From NCBI RefSeq assembly GCF_013347965.1, contig NZ_CP048810.1, positions 4,091,501-4,155,500 on the forward strand: a stretch of DNA of 64,000 nucleotides, in the 5' to 3' direction. A program made the position numbers and the translations under genes. Shown here piece by piece: positions 9,303 to 17,817 of the stretch. Position 1 is the first letter of the stretch, and the number at the start of each line of letters is the position of its first letter. The notes under the pieces were generated by a model that ran no database searches, was not told the origin of the DNA, and saw nothing but the letters and a program-made list of their open reading frames with translations. Origin of the DNA: Pseudomonas bijieensis. Lineage in GTDB: Bacteria > Pseudomonadota > Gammaproteobacteria > Pseudomonadales > Pseudomonadaceae.

Positions 9303-11270
9303 ATGCCAACCCAACATTCATTCCTGCCCCAACAGCTCACGCTGACAATAGCCTTGGTACTCGGCTGTGCCGATGTTTCGATGGCCCTGCAATCGACCGA
9401 CGACGCTACGCCCCCAACCTCTGAAACAGCGACCCAGAAGCAAACCCAACCCAATCATTCGAAGGCATCCCTCAGGCCACCCAAGTTCACAACACTGGAG
9501 GGAGAAACGCCGCCCACTATCCGTTTCAATAGAGGCTTGGTAGAAGCGAGCACTCGATTTCGCAATCTCGGTCAAATGGGGGCCGAGGTACACGTTGCCG
9601 GCGAGTTTCATAACGAGGGCAGTGTGGGCAAGTCTGTCTTCGTGAACGAGACAGGCAGTTTCAGCGGCCATGGCACAGTCGACACGCTGAACGTGAAGGG
9701 CCTGTTGAACGTAGACCCTGCGAGCGGGGCGCCTACGGTCAAAAAAAATCTTGAACTGTCGCAAAGCGCAACGCTGCTCTACGGCATCCATCCAGAAAGC
9801 GGCAGCGCCACAATCAAGGTCGGCGGCACCGCGACGCTAGGCGGTGCGACGCTGAAGATTACATCGTTGCCAGGCGAGTCCATCGGCGCGGGCAAGCACA
9901 TCGTGATCGAGGCGAAAAAAGTCGATGGGGAGTTCGGGAAGGTCGTCAACGAGCTCGCCTTCGTGACCGCGAAACCTGACTACGCCACCGAGAAACAAGT
10001 GGGACTGACGCTCACACTCAAGGATGTTCCGCCCAAGGAAGTCGCGCCCACTCCTAATGGCCAAGCTGTTTTAGCCGCTATCCTGGGATCAGGATCGACC
10101 CAACCAACGCAAGCGGAACCCTCCATCACCTCTCCGACGCCACCCTCTCCTGCCGTCGAGCCACAAGCCGATCGCTCAGCGTCCAAGCCCACCGAACCAG
10201 CAAAAGTTGTTGCCAGCACCCAACCCAAGCCCGCCGCCCAGGTGCAAGCTGTCAAGCCAGCCCCCAAACCCAATGCCGCCGTAAACGCCTTGCTCGGCAC
10301 CAATATGGCCACAGCCGCCGACGCCATCGACCAACTGGGCGACTACAACACCGCCGACCTGGGCAGCGCCACCCTGAGCAGCATCACCCCCATCAGCACA
10401 GGAATGCTCTCAGCCATGGATCGGCGAAGTCCGACGGGTGCACACGACAACGGCCAGGTCTGGGTCCAGGCGATCGGCAACAGCGGCAGCATCGGCAGGC
10501 AACTGGGAAGCTATGCCCTGAAGCACTCGACCAAGGGTTTGATGCTGGGAACCGACTGGGCTATCAGCCCCGATTGGCGCTTGGGATTGATCGGCGGCAA
10601 GACGCACACCCGGTTGGACAGTCGTCAATTCGACGGCCGGCTCGACAGCTGGCTGGTGGGTGCCTATGCCTTACGCCAGGACGGACCACTGGCGCTGCGC
10701 CTGGGTGCCGTTTATGGCAGTCATGACGGCAGCACCAAACGCCACGTGGCCTACAACGGTTTCAGCGATCGCCTCAAAGGTCGTTACGATGCCAATACGC
10801 AGCAGGTCTTTGGGCAACTCGGCTACAACCTGAACGTAGGGCATTTCGATGTCGAGCCCTATGTCCAAGTGGGCTACCAACGCTATCAACGCGATCGCTA
10901 TACCGAGAAAGGTGGAAGCGCGGCGCTGCAGTTCAGTGGCCAGTCTCAGGACAATTACAACAGCAACCTTGGCCTGCGCCTCGCCCGAACTCTACCTCTT
11001 GACCAAGGCATGCGACTGACGCCCCGCTTGAATCTCGGTTGGAAACACTTATACGGCGAGACCCGGGGCACTTCCCGCCAGCGCCTGGCCAGCGCAGGCA
11101 ATACCTATACCGTCGAAGGCGTCGAGCTGGACCGGGACAGCCTGCTCTTCGAAACAGGGCTGGACCTGACCGTTTCGCCACGGCATACCCTGGGGGTGAG
11201 TTATAACGGTGAAACCGGTCAGGACAACCGCAACGGCGCGCTGATGGGCCAGTGGCGAATGATGTTCTGA
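9303..11270 (+). CDS. Autotransporter (type Va) with short passenger
   Basis: 655 residues from ATG 9303, chosen because GAGAGG lies 9 bases upstream and a hydrophobic export signal follows (LTLTIALVLGCADVSMA). Residues of roughly 60-260 form a repetitive beta passenger typical of AT family proteins (GSFSGHGTVDTLNVKGLLNV, GTATLGGATLKI). A Pro/Ala/Lys-rich linker follows at about 265-335 (PSPAVEPQADRSASKPTEPA). The C-terminal ~280 residues are an outer-membrane autotransporter barrel (VWVQAIGNSGSIG, LGLIGGKTHTRLDSRQFDGR, ending GQWRMMF with a terminal aromatic). No protease or esterase active site is visible in the passenger, so a structural or adhesive role is possible. It stands alone, after a repeat-rich gap. 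Confidence 0.88.
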   Translation: MPTQHSFLPQQLTLTIALVLGCADVSMALQSTDDATPPTSETATQKQTQPNHSKASLRPPKFTTLEGETPPTIRFNRGLVEASTRFRNLGQMGAEVHVAGEFHNEGSVGKSVFVNETGSFSGHGTVDTLNVKGLLNVDPASGAPTVKKNLELSQSATLLYGIHPESGSATIKVGGTATLGGATLKITSLPGESIGAGKHIVIEAKKVDGEFGKVVNELAFVTAKPDYATEKQVGLTLTLKDVPPKEVAPTPNGQAVLAAILGSGSTQPTQAEPSITSPTPPSPAVEPQADRSASKPTEPAKVVASTQPKPAAQVQAVKPAPKPNAAVNALLGTNMATAADAIDQLGDYNTADLGSATLSSITPISTGMLSAMDRRSPTGAHDNGQVWVQAIGNSGSIGRQLGSYALKHSTKGLMLGTDWAISPDWRLGLIGGKTHTRLDSRQFDGRLDSWLVGAYALRQDGPLALRLGAVYGSHDGSTKRHVAYNGFSDRLKGRYDANTQQVFGQLGYNLNVGHFDVEPYVQVGYQRYQRDRYTEKGGSAALQFSGQSQDNYNSNLGLRLARTLPLDQGMRLTPRLNLGWKHLYGETRGTSRQRLASAGNTYTVEGVELDRDSLLFETGLDLTVSPRHTLGVSYNGETGQDNRNGALMGQWRMMF

Positions 11271-11275
11271 CAGGC

Positions 11276-11301
11276 AAAAAAAGGGGAGCACATGCCCCCC
11301 C
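11276..11301 (-). terminator. Rho-independent terminator of pycB
   Basis: Read on the minus strand, GGGGGCATGTGCTCCCC forms a short GC-rich hairpin followed by seven T residues, just after the pycB stop. On the plus strand no T-run follows, so it serves pycB and not the autotransporter gene. Confidence 0.75.
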
Positions 11302-11332
11302 GAGGTTAAAACGTTGTATCGAGGCTGTTTAT

Positions 11333-13147
11333 TCAGCCTTCGATCTCGATCAGGATCTCACCCGGGTTGACCCGGTCGCCCTTGGCTACATGAATAGCGG
11401 TGACCTTGCCGGCGATGGCCGCCTGCACTTCGGTTTCCATCTTCATGGCTTCGGTAATCAGCACCGCTTGGCCGGCCTTGACCACGTCGCCTTCCTTGAC
11501 CAGAACATCGACGATGTTGCCCGGCATGGTGGTGCTGACGTGACCCGGCGCAGTGGCTTGCTTGCGCTTGCTGCTGCCGCCGCTGACGAACTCATTGAGC
11601 GGTTCGAACACGACTTCTTCGGGCATGCCATCGATGGACAGGTAGAAGTGACGCTTGCCTTCGGCCTTGACGCCCACACCGGTGATGTCGACGCGATAGG
11701 TCTCACCGTGAACGTCGATGACGAACTCGGTCGGCACACCTTCGCCGCCCGCCGAGCTCACGCTGCCCGCCTCGGGGATTGGCAGCAGCACTTCCGGGGT
11801 CAGGGTGCCGGCTTCGCGCTCTTCGAGGAACTTGCGGCCGATGTCCGGGAACATGGCGTAGGTCAGTACGTCTTCTTCGGATTTGGCCAGCGCGCCGATT
11901 TCGCCACGCAGCTTGGTCATTTCCGGCTTGAGCAAGTCGGCCGGACGTACGTCGATCACTTCTTCGCTACCGATGGCCTGACGACGCAGCTTCTCGTTCA
12001 CCGAGCCTGGCGCCTTGCCGTAGCCGCCCTGCAGGTAGAGCTTCACTTCGTTGGTGATGGTCTTGTAGCGCTCACCGGCCAACACGTTGAAGAACGCCTG
12101 GGTACCGACGATCTGCGAGGTCGGGGTAACCAACGGCGGGAAGCCGAGGTCTTCACGCACGCGCGGAATCTCCGCCAGCACTTCGTTCATCCGGTTCAGT
12201 GCGCCTTGCTCTTTCAACTGGTTGGCGAGGTTGGAGATCATCCCGCCCGGAACCTGGTTGACCTGGACGCGGGTGTCCACTGCGGTGAACTCGCTTTCGA
12301 ACTGGTGGTACTTCTTGCGCACAGCGTAGAAGTACAGACCGATTTCCTGGAGCAATTCCAGGTCCAGCCCGGTGTCGAACTCACTGCCCTTGAGGGCCGC
12401 GACCATCGATTCGGTGCCCGGATGGCTAGTACCCCAGGCGAAGCTGGAGATCGCGGTGTCGATGTGATCGGCGCCGTTCTCGACCGCCTTGAGCTGGCAC
12501 ATCGCGGCCAGGCCGGCGGTGTCGTGGGAGTGGATAAAGACCGGCAGCGACTGTTCGCTTTTCAGCGCCTTGACCAGTTCGCCGGTGGCGTACGGCGTCA
12601 GCAGGCCGGCCATGTCCTTGATCGCCACCGAGTCGCAACCCATGGCTTCCATTTGCTTGGCCTGGGCCACGAACGCGCCGATGGTGTGCACCGGGCTGGT
12701 GGTGTAGGCGATGGTGCCCTGGGCGTGCTTGCCGGCGGCCTTCACGGCTTCGATGGCAACCTTCAGGTTACGCACATCGTTCATCGCATCGAAAATACGG
12801 AACACATCGATGCCGTTGACCGCCGCCTTGGCCACGAACGCCTTGACCACGTCATCGCTGTAATGGCGGTAGCCCAGCAGGTTCTGGCCGCGCAGGAGCA
12901 TTTGCAGGCGAGTGTTGGGCAGTGCTGCGCGCAGTTGGCGCAGGCGTTCCCACGGGTCTTCCTTCAGGAAGCGCACGCAGGCGTCGAATGTCGCGCCGCC
13001 CCAGACTTCCAGCGACCAATAGCCGACTTTGTCGAGCTTGTCGCAGATCGGCAGCATGTCTTCGGTGCGCATGCGGGTGGCGAGTAGCGATTGGTGGGCG
13101 TCGCGCAGGATTGTGTCGGTAACAAAGATCTTCTTGGACATGTTCAT
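11333..13147 (-). CDS. pycB: Pyruvate carboxylase subunit B (carboxyltransferase plus biotin carrier; oxaloacetate decarboxylase alpha-like)
   Basis: 604 residues. The N-terminal half is a carboxyltransferase barrel (VTDTILRDAHQSLLATRMRT; GGATFDACVRFLKEDPWERL; HSHDTAGLA). The C-terminus is a biotinyl domain with the attachment motif EAMKM, biotinylated Lys at about 569. With the biotin carboxylase encoded 6 bp upstream it carboxylates pyruvate to oxaloacetate, refilling the TCA cycle. The start at ATG 13147 sits very close to AAGGA; ATG 13141, two codons later, has better spacing. A minus-strand terminator follows at 11276-11301. The two-subunit organisation is that of Pseudomonas pycA-pycB. 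Confidence 0.94.
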   Translation of the reverse strand: MNMSKKIFVTDTILRDAHQSLLATRMRTEDMLPICDKLDKVGYWSLEVWGGATFDACVRFLKEDPWERLRQLRAALPNTRLQMLLRGQNLLGYRHYSDDVVKAFVAKAAVNGIDVFRIFDAMNDVRNLKVAIEAVKAAGKHAQGTIAYTTSPVHTIGAFVAQAKQMEAMGCDSVAIKDMAGLLTPYATGELVKALKSEQSLPVFIHSHDTAGLAAMCQLKAVENGADHIDTAISSFAWGTSHPGTESMVAALKGSEFDTGLDLELLQEIGLYFYAVRKKYHQFESEFTAVDTRVQVNQVPGGMISNLANQLKEQGALNRMNEVLAEIPRVREDLGFPPLVTPTSQIVGTQAFFNVLAGERYKTITNEVKLYLQGGYGKAPGSVNEKLRRQAIGSEEVIDVRPADLLKPEMTKLRGEIGALAKSEEDVLTYAMFPDIGRKFLEEREAGTLTPEVLLPIPEAGSVSSAGGEGVPTEFVIDVHGETYRVDITGVGVKAEGKRHFYLSIDGMPEEVVFEPLNEFVSGGSSKRKQATAPGHVSTTMPGNIVDVLVKEGDVVKAGQAVLITEAMKMETEVQAAIAGKVTAIHVAKGDRVNPGEILIEIEG

Positions 13148-13153
13148 GATTCC

Positions 13154-14569
<1,416 letters not shown>

Positions 14570-14703
14570 TTGGAGGTTCCCTTGAGCCGGTGATACCACG
14601 GCCTGGGGTCCAGGCCGACGCGTGACCAGATGTAACAATTGGTCGCAGCTCCACACTAGTCCTGGCCGTTGATTAACAAAAATGAATAATTATTGGGTCA
14701 TGC

Positions 14704-14719
14704 ATAAGCAAAGACTTAT
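14704..14719. promoter_or_regulatory. Candidate LysR-type operator between pycA and pycR
   Basis: ATAAG-N6-CTTAT is an inverted repeat in the AT-rich divergent promoter region. Its position between the LysR gene and its presumed target operon is typical of an LTTR recognition site. No other comparable palindrome stands out in the gap. Function is inferred from position. Confidence 0.4.
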
Positions 14720-14756
14720 AGTTGTGCTAATCGTCCCGGCCCAGAGTGCTTAGAAA

Positions 14757-15719
14757 ATGCGTAAGTCATTGATGCGTATGACATTGCGTCAATTGCAGAT
14801 TTTCAACGAGGTCTGCGACCTGAGGTCCTACAGCCGTGCAGCCGATGAAATGTCTCTCACACAACCGGCCGTTAGCCTACAGATTCGATCCCTCGAGGAG
14901 CTTATCGGCCAACCCCTGTTTGAGTACGTTGGCAAAAAACTCTACATGACCGAAGCCGCCGAAGCGTTGCAACGGGCCAGCCGGGACATCTTCGGGCGCC
15001 TGGAAAACCTCGACATGCAGCTCTCGGACATGCAGGGCTCGCTGCAAGGCCAGCTCAAGCTGGCAGTGGAGTCCAGCGCCAAGTACTTCGTCCCGCACCT
15101 GTTCGCCGCGTTCAAGCGCCAGCACCCGGAGGTCAATCTCAACCTCACCGTGGTCAATCGCGGCCAAGTCATCCGCCGGCTTTCGGACAACCGTGATGAC
15201 CTGGTGATCATGTCCATGGTGCCCCAGGACATGGGCCTGGAGTTCCTGCCATTTCTCAACAATCCCATTGTCGCCGTGGCGCCGCCCGATCATCCGTTGT
15301 GCCACATGGGCCCGCTGCGCTTGCAGGACCTGGAACCCTATACGCTGCTATTGCGCGAACCGGGTTCAGGTACGCGGCTGGCCTGCGAGGAGTACTTCAA
15401 GGAGAAACGGGTGCACTTCACCCAGACACTGGAGGTGGCGTCGGCGGAGGCTCAGCGCGAGTGCGTGGTGGCCGGGCTGGGCGTGGCGCTGTTGACGCGC
15501 CACGCCGTGAGCCGGGAATTGTCGTCCGGCGCACTCATCGAGCTGCCGGTGGAGGAGTTGCCGCTGTACCGCAGTTGGTGCCTGGTGCAGGCCAGGGCCA
15601 AGCGCCTGTCACCAGTGGCTCACGCCTTCCTGGCATTCGTTCGCGGCGAGCGCGCTCAGATCATTGGCCTGGTTGAGCGTTTCGACGGGAAGCCGCCGGC
15701 GTTGCCTGCCAGTAATTGA
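14757..15719 (+). CDS. pycR: LysR-family regulator of the pyruvate carboxylase operon
   Basis: A 320-residue LysR-type transcription factor. The N-terminal winged helix is clear (MTLRQLQIFNEVCDLRSYSR, then SLTQPAVSLQIRSLEELIG), followed by the co-inducer domain (QGQLKLAVESSAKYFVPHLF; VAGLGVALLTRHAV). Divergent placement from pycA matches the arrangement known in P. aeruginosa, where the protein is called PycR. Three ATG codons (14757, 14772, 14778) compete for the start and none has a strong ribosome-binding site. Its 3' end overlaps a small gene on the opposite strand. Confidence 0.88.
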   Translation: MRKSLMRMTLRQLQIFNEVCDLRSYSRAADEMSLTQPAVSLQIRSLEELIGQPLFEYVGKKLYMTEAAEALQRASRDIFGRLENLDMQLSDMQGSLQGQLKLAVESSAKYFVPHLFAAFKRQHPEVNLNLTVVNRGQVIRRLSDNRDDLVIMSMVPQDMGLEFLPFLNNPIVAVAPPDHPLCHMGPLRLQDLEPYTLLLREPGSGTRLACEEYFKEKRVHFTQTLEVASAEAQRECVVAGLGVALLTRHAVSRELSSGALIELPVEELPLYRSWCLVQARAKRLSPVAHAFLAFVRGERAQIIGLVERFDGKPPALPASN

Positions 15720-15870
15720 ACTCTGTGGCGTCAGGAAATTCGCTGATTTCGGCCAGAAGTTGGCGCTGCTCATAGCGGTCTTCGATTGCACGACGGAACG
15801 CCATGCGGCGCTGGTCTTCCTGCTGACGACGGGTTTTGACGGCGCTGCGTTCTTCGTAGGACTGGGTCAT
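15661..15870 (-). CDS. Small conserved-looking basic/charged protein, function unknown
   Basis: A 69-residue ORF whose ATG 15870 is preceded by a strong GGGAG at 7 bases. The product is rich in Arg, Gln and Glu (VKTRRQQEDQRRMAFRRAIE), hydrophilic throughout, without membrane segment or known catalytic motif. It overlaps the 3' end of pycR by about 59 bp in antisense. I recall similar short RRMAFRRAIED proteins in pseudomonads, which together with the ribosome-binding site argues for a real gene. No function can be assigned. Confidence 0.6.
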   Translation of the reverse strand: MTQSYEERSAVKTRRQQEDQRRMAFRRAIEDRYEQRQLLAEISEFPDATEFNYWQATPAASRRNAQPGQ

Positions 15871-15973
15871 GTCGAGACTCCCAAGACGTATACGGGGAGC
15901 TTTACGATGACGGCGCGCGATGACGGTTTGGCGGCGCGAGGGTTACAGAACGATGAATTCGGGCAAATGATCC

Positions 15974-16097
15974 CTGTGGCGAGGGAGCTTGCTCCCGCTG
16001 GGCTGCGAAGCGGCCCCCACGATTTATCCAGATACACCGGATGGGTTGGTTTGCGACTGCTGCGCAGCCGAGCGGGAGCAAGCTCCCCTCGCCACAG
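15974..16097. repeat. REP doublet, class I
   Basis: CTGTGGCGAGGGAGCTTGCT and GAGCAAGCTCCCCTCGCCAC form the outer arms; GGGCTGCGAAGC / GCTGCGCAGCC the inner ones. Lies between the small ORF and the RpiR gene. Confidence 0.9.
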
Positions 16098-16124
16098 AAG
16101 CCCCTCAACCTCAGGGTTCGGGAT

Positions 16125-16991
16125 TCAGTCGTCCAGCGCCTTCACCGACTTGGGCGACAACCGCAAGCTGCGCAGGCTGCGCTTCACGCTCTTGAGGTGG
16201 TTGACCAGGCTTGGGCCCCGCGCCATGGCGACGCCCATTGCCAGCACATCGATCACCACCAGATGGGCGATACGCGAGGTCAGCGGCGTGTAGATCTCGG
16301 TGTCTTCGTGCACGTCGATGGCCAGGTTCACCGTGGACAGTTCTGCCAGCGGCGTCTGGCTCGGACACAAGGTGATCAGCGAGGCACCGCTTTCGCGCAC
16401 CAGGTTGGCGGTGATCAGCAGGTCCTTGGAACGGCCCGACTGGGAGATGCAGATCGCCACATCGGTGGGTTTCAAGGTCACCGCCGACATGGCCTGCATG
16501 TGCGGGTCGGAATAGGCCGCTGCCGTCAGCAGCAGCCGGAAGAACTTGTGCTGGGCATCGGCCGCCACCGCGCCCGAGGCGCCGAAGCCATAAAACTCGA
16601 CACGCTGGGCCTGGGACATGGCCGTGACGGCTTTTTGCAACGCCACCGGGTCGAGCTTCTCGCGAACCTCCATCAGGGTATGCAGGGTCGTGTCGAAGAT
16701 TTTCAGGCTGTAGTCCGCGACCGAGTCGTCCTCATGGATCGCAAACTGACCGAAGCTCGCACCGGCCGCCAAGCTTTGCGCTAGCTTGAGTTTCAGGTCC
16801 TGGAAGCCCGAGCAACCGATGGCCCGGCAGAAACGCACGATGGTCGGCTCGCTGATGCCGACGCTGTGGGCAAGATCGGCCATGGAGCTATGCATCACGG
16901 CCGCTGGATCAAGCAGTACGTGATCGGCGACTTTCAGCTCCGACTTGCGTAGCAAGTGGCGTGACTGGGCGATGTGTTGCAGCAGGTTCAA
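16125..16991 (-). CDS. RpiR/HexR-family transcriptional regulator
   Basis: 288 residues from TTG 16991. The N-terminal helix-turn-helix of the RpiR family is readable (LRKSELKVADHVLLDPAAVM, then ADLAHSVGISEPTIVRFCRA), followed by a SIS sugar-phosphate-binding domain (RVEFYGFGASGAVAADAQHK; AICISQSGRSKDLL). Such regulators sense phosphorylated sugars, in Pseudomonas typically Entner-Doudoroff intermediates. A perfect palindrome TTGTAGTTATACTACAA lies 44 bp upstream of the start, suggesting autoregulation. No sugar catabolic gene is adjacent, so its regulon lies elsewhere. The true HexR gene usually sits beside zwf, so I do not assign that symbol. Confidence 0.85.
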   Translation of the reverse strand: MNLLQHIAQSRHLLRKSELKVADHVLLDPAAVMHSSMADLAHSVGISEPTIVRFCRAIGCSGFQDLKLKLAQSLAAGASFGQFAIHEDDSVADYSLKIFDTTLHTLMEVREKLDPVALQKAVTAMSQAQRVEFYGFGASGAVAADAQHKFFRLLLTAAAYSDPHMQAMSAVTLKPTDVAICISQSGRSKDLLITANLVRESGASLITLCPSQTPLAELSTVNLAIDVHEDTEIYTPLTSRIAHLVVIDVLAMGVAMARGPSLVNHLKSVKRSLRSLRLSPKSVKALDD

Positions 16992-17433
16992 GGGGCTGGA
17001 CTCTTGTTATGGGCAGATGCCGGGATGTAGCAAGCTTGTAGTTATACTACAAGAATTGGCTTTTTGCCCGTCCAAAACGTAACTGGATGACCTCGTCGCC
17101 CCTTTGTTTTGGCCGAGGATCCGCCGATGTAGCAGCTTGTGCCATAGCGCAAACCTTCAACGCTGCCGATCCGCTGATTTCCAGCCCCGTCCTGAACTTC
17201 CAACCCGGGGGGAAATCGTCTATTGGTCATTAGCCAATCACCCAATAACTTGCTCCCCCTCAACAATATATCTCTGCAACACTAGACAGTAGATCTTAAG
17301 ACCGAACCAAGTAAGCCGTCGAAAACTCATTTCTCCTTACAATACCAACCGCAATTGAGCAGACGCTACCAAGGCAAAGTAGATATATTGGCTCCCGCAG
17401 GAAGCAATCAACTTAACTACAGGAGTTACTACC
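16992..17433. other. 442-bp divergent intergenic region
   Basis: Apart from the palindrome at 17035-17053 I see no gene. The right half (from about 17220) is AT-richer than the surroundings and presumably carries the promoter of the small gene at 17434; no convincing -35/-10 pair can be singled out. Confidence 0.5.
17035..17053. promoter_or_regulatory. Palindromic operator for the RpiR-family regulator
   Basis: CTTGTAGT-TAT-ACTACAAG: two perfect 8-bp arms with a 3-bp centre, located 44-62 bp upstream of the regulator's start codon. It has the TTGT...ACAA ends known for HexR-type sites, with a 9-base centre here. Confidence 0.65.
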
Positions 17434-17748
17434 ATGAAAATCACGACTAAAGATTGGACCGCACAAATCGACCGCATGCCAGGTGCCGCGTCTTTCCGTA
17501 CCTTTGGCACCGTCAGTGTAGCCAATAGCGGCGTTATCCCCACGCTGGTACGCAGCGACCTACAGGACAAGTCCTTTGATCTGCGACTGGAATTGAAACT
17601 TAAACACTCCGACGGAGTTTCACTGCCGGTACTGACAGACAAGTTCGTTGAATATAAAGAGCTGGGCGACTCCAATGTCACTGGCGTCAGTATTTTTTTC
17701 GAAGGCCAGTTACTGCACCACATCGATGAAGTGCTAGTCACTAACTAA
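17434..17748 (+). CDS. Orphan small protein of unknown function
   Basis: 104 residues, ATG 17434 with AGGAG 8 bases upstream, so translation is credible. The sequence alternates short polar and hydrophobic stretches (FDLRLELKLKHSDGVSLPVL; SNVTGVSIFFEGQLLHHIDE), suggesting a compact beta-rich fold; no signal peptide, helix-turn-helix or catalytic motif is seen. It is a single-gene unit between an RpiR gene and a convergent GGDEF-EAL gene, closed by a perfect 15-bp hairpin. Composition is less GC-rich than its neighbours, which may mark recent acquisition. I do not recognise the family. Confidence 0.7.
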   Translation: MKITTKDWTAQIDRMPGAASFRTFGTVSVANSGVIPTLVRSDLQDKSFDLRLELKLKHSDGVSLPVLTDKFVEYKELGDSNVTGVSIFFEGQLLHHIDEVLVTN

Positions 17749-17759
17749 GCGTAGACCCC

Positions 17760-17802
17760 ATAACTTCCCGTCAGACGATTTCGTTGCCTGACGGGAAGTT
17801 AT
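17760..17802. terminator. Perfect 15-bp stem-loop between convergent genes
   Basis: ATAACTTCCCGTCAG (17760-17774) and CTGACGGGAAGTTAT (17788-17802) are exact complements around a 13-base loop, lying 12 bp after one stop and 16 bp before the other. No T-run follows on either strand, so it is an atypical bidirectional terminator or a transcript-stabilising hairpin. Confidence 0.65.
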
Positions 17803-17817
17803 CGTCGTGGTTCAGGC

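Noticed and set aside
11252..13087. 611-codon open frame antisense to pycB
   Set aside because: Shadow ORF; repetitive His/Val/Gly-rich product with no family features, opposite a clearly identified gene.
15664..16293. 209-codon open frame between pycR and the RpiR gene
   Set aside because: It runs through a REP doublet and has no family features; the small minus-strand ORF at 15661-15870 has a far better start signal.
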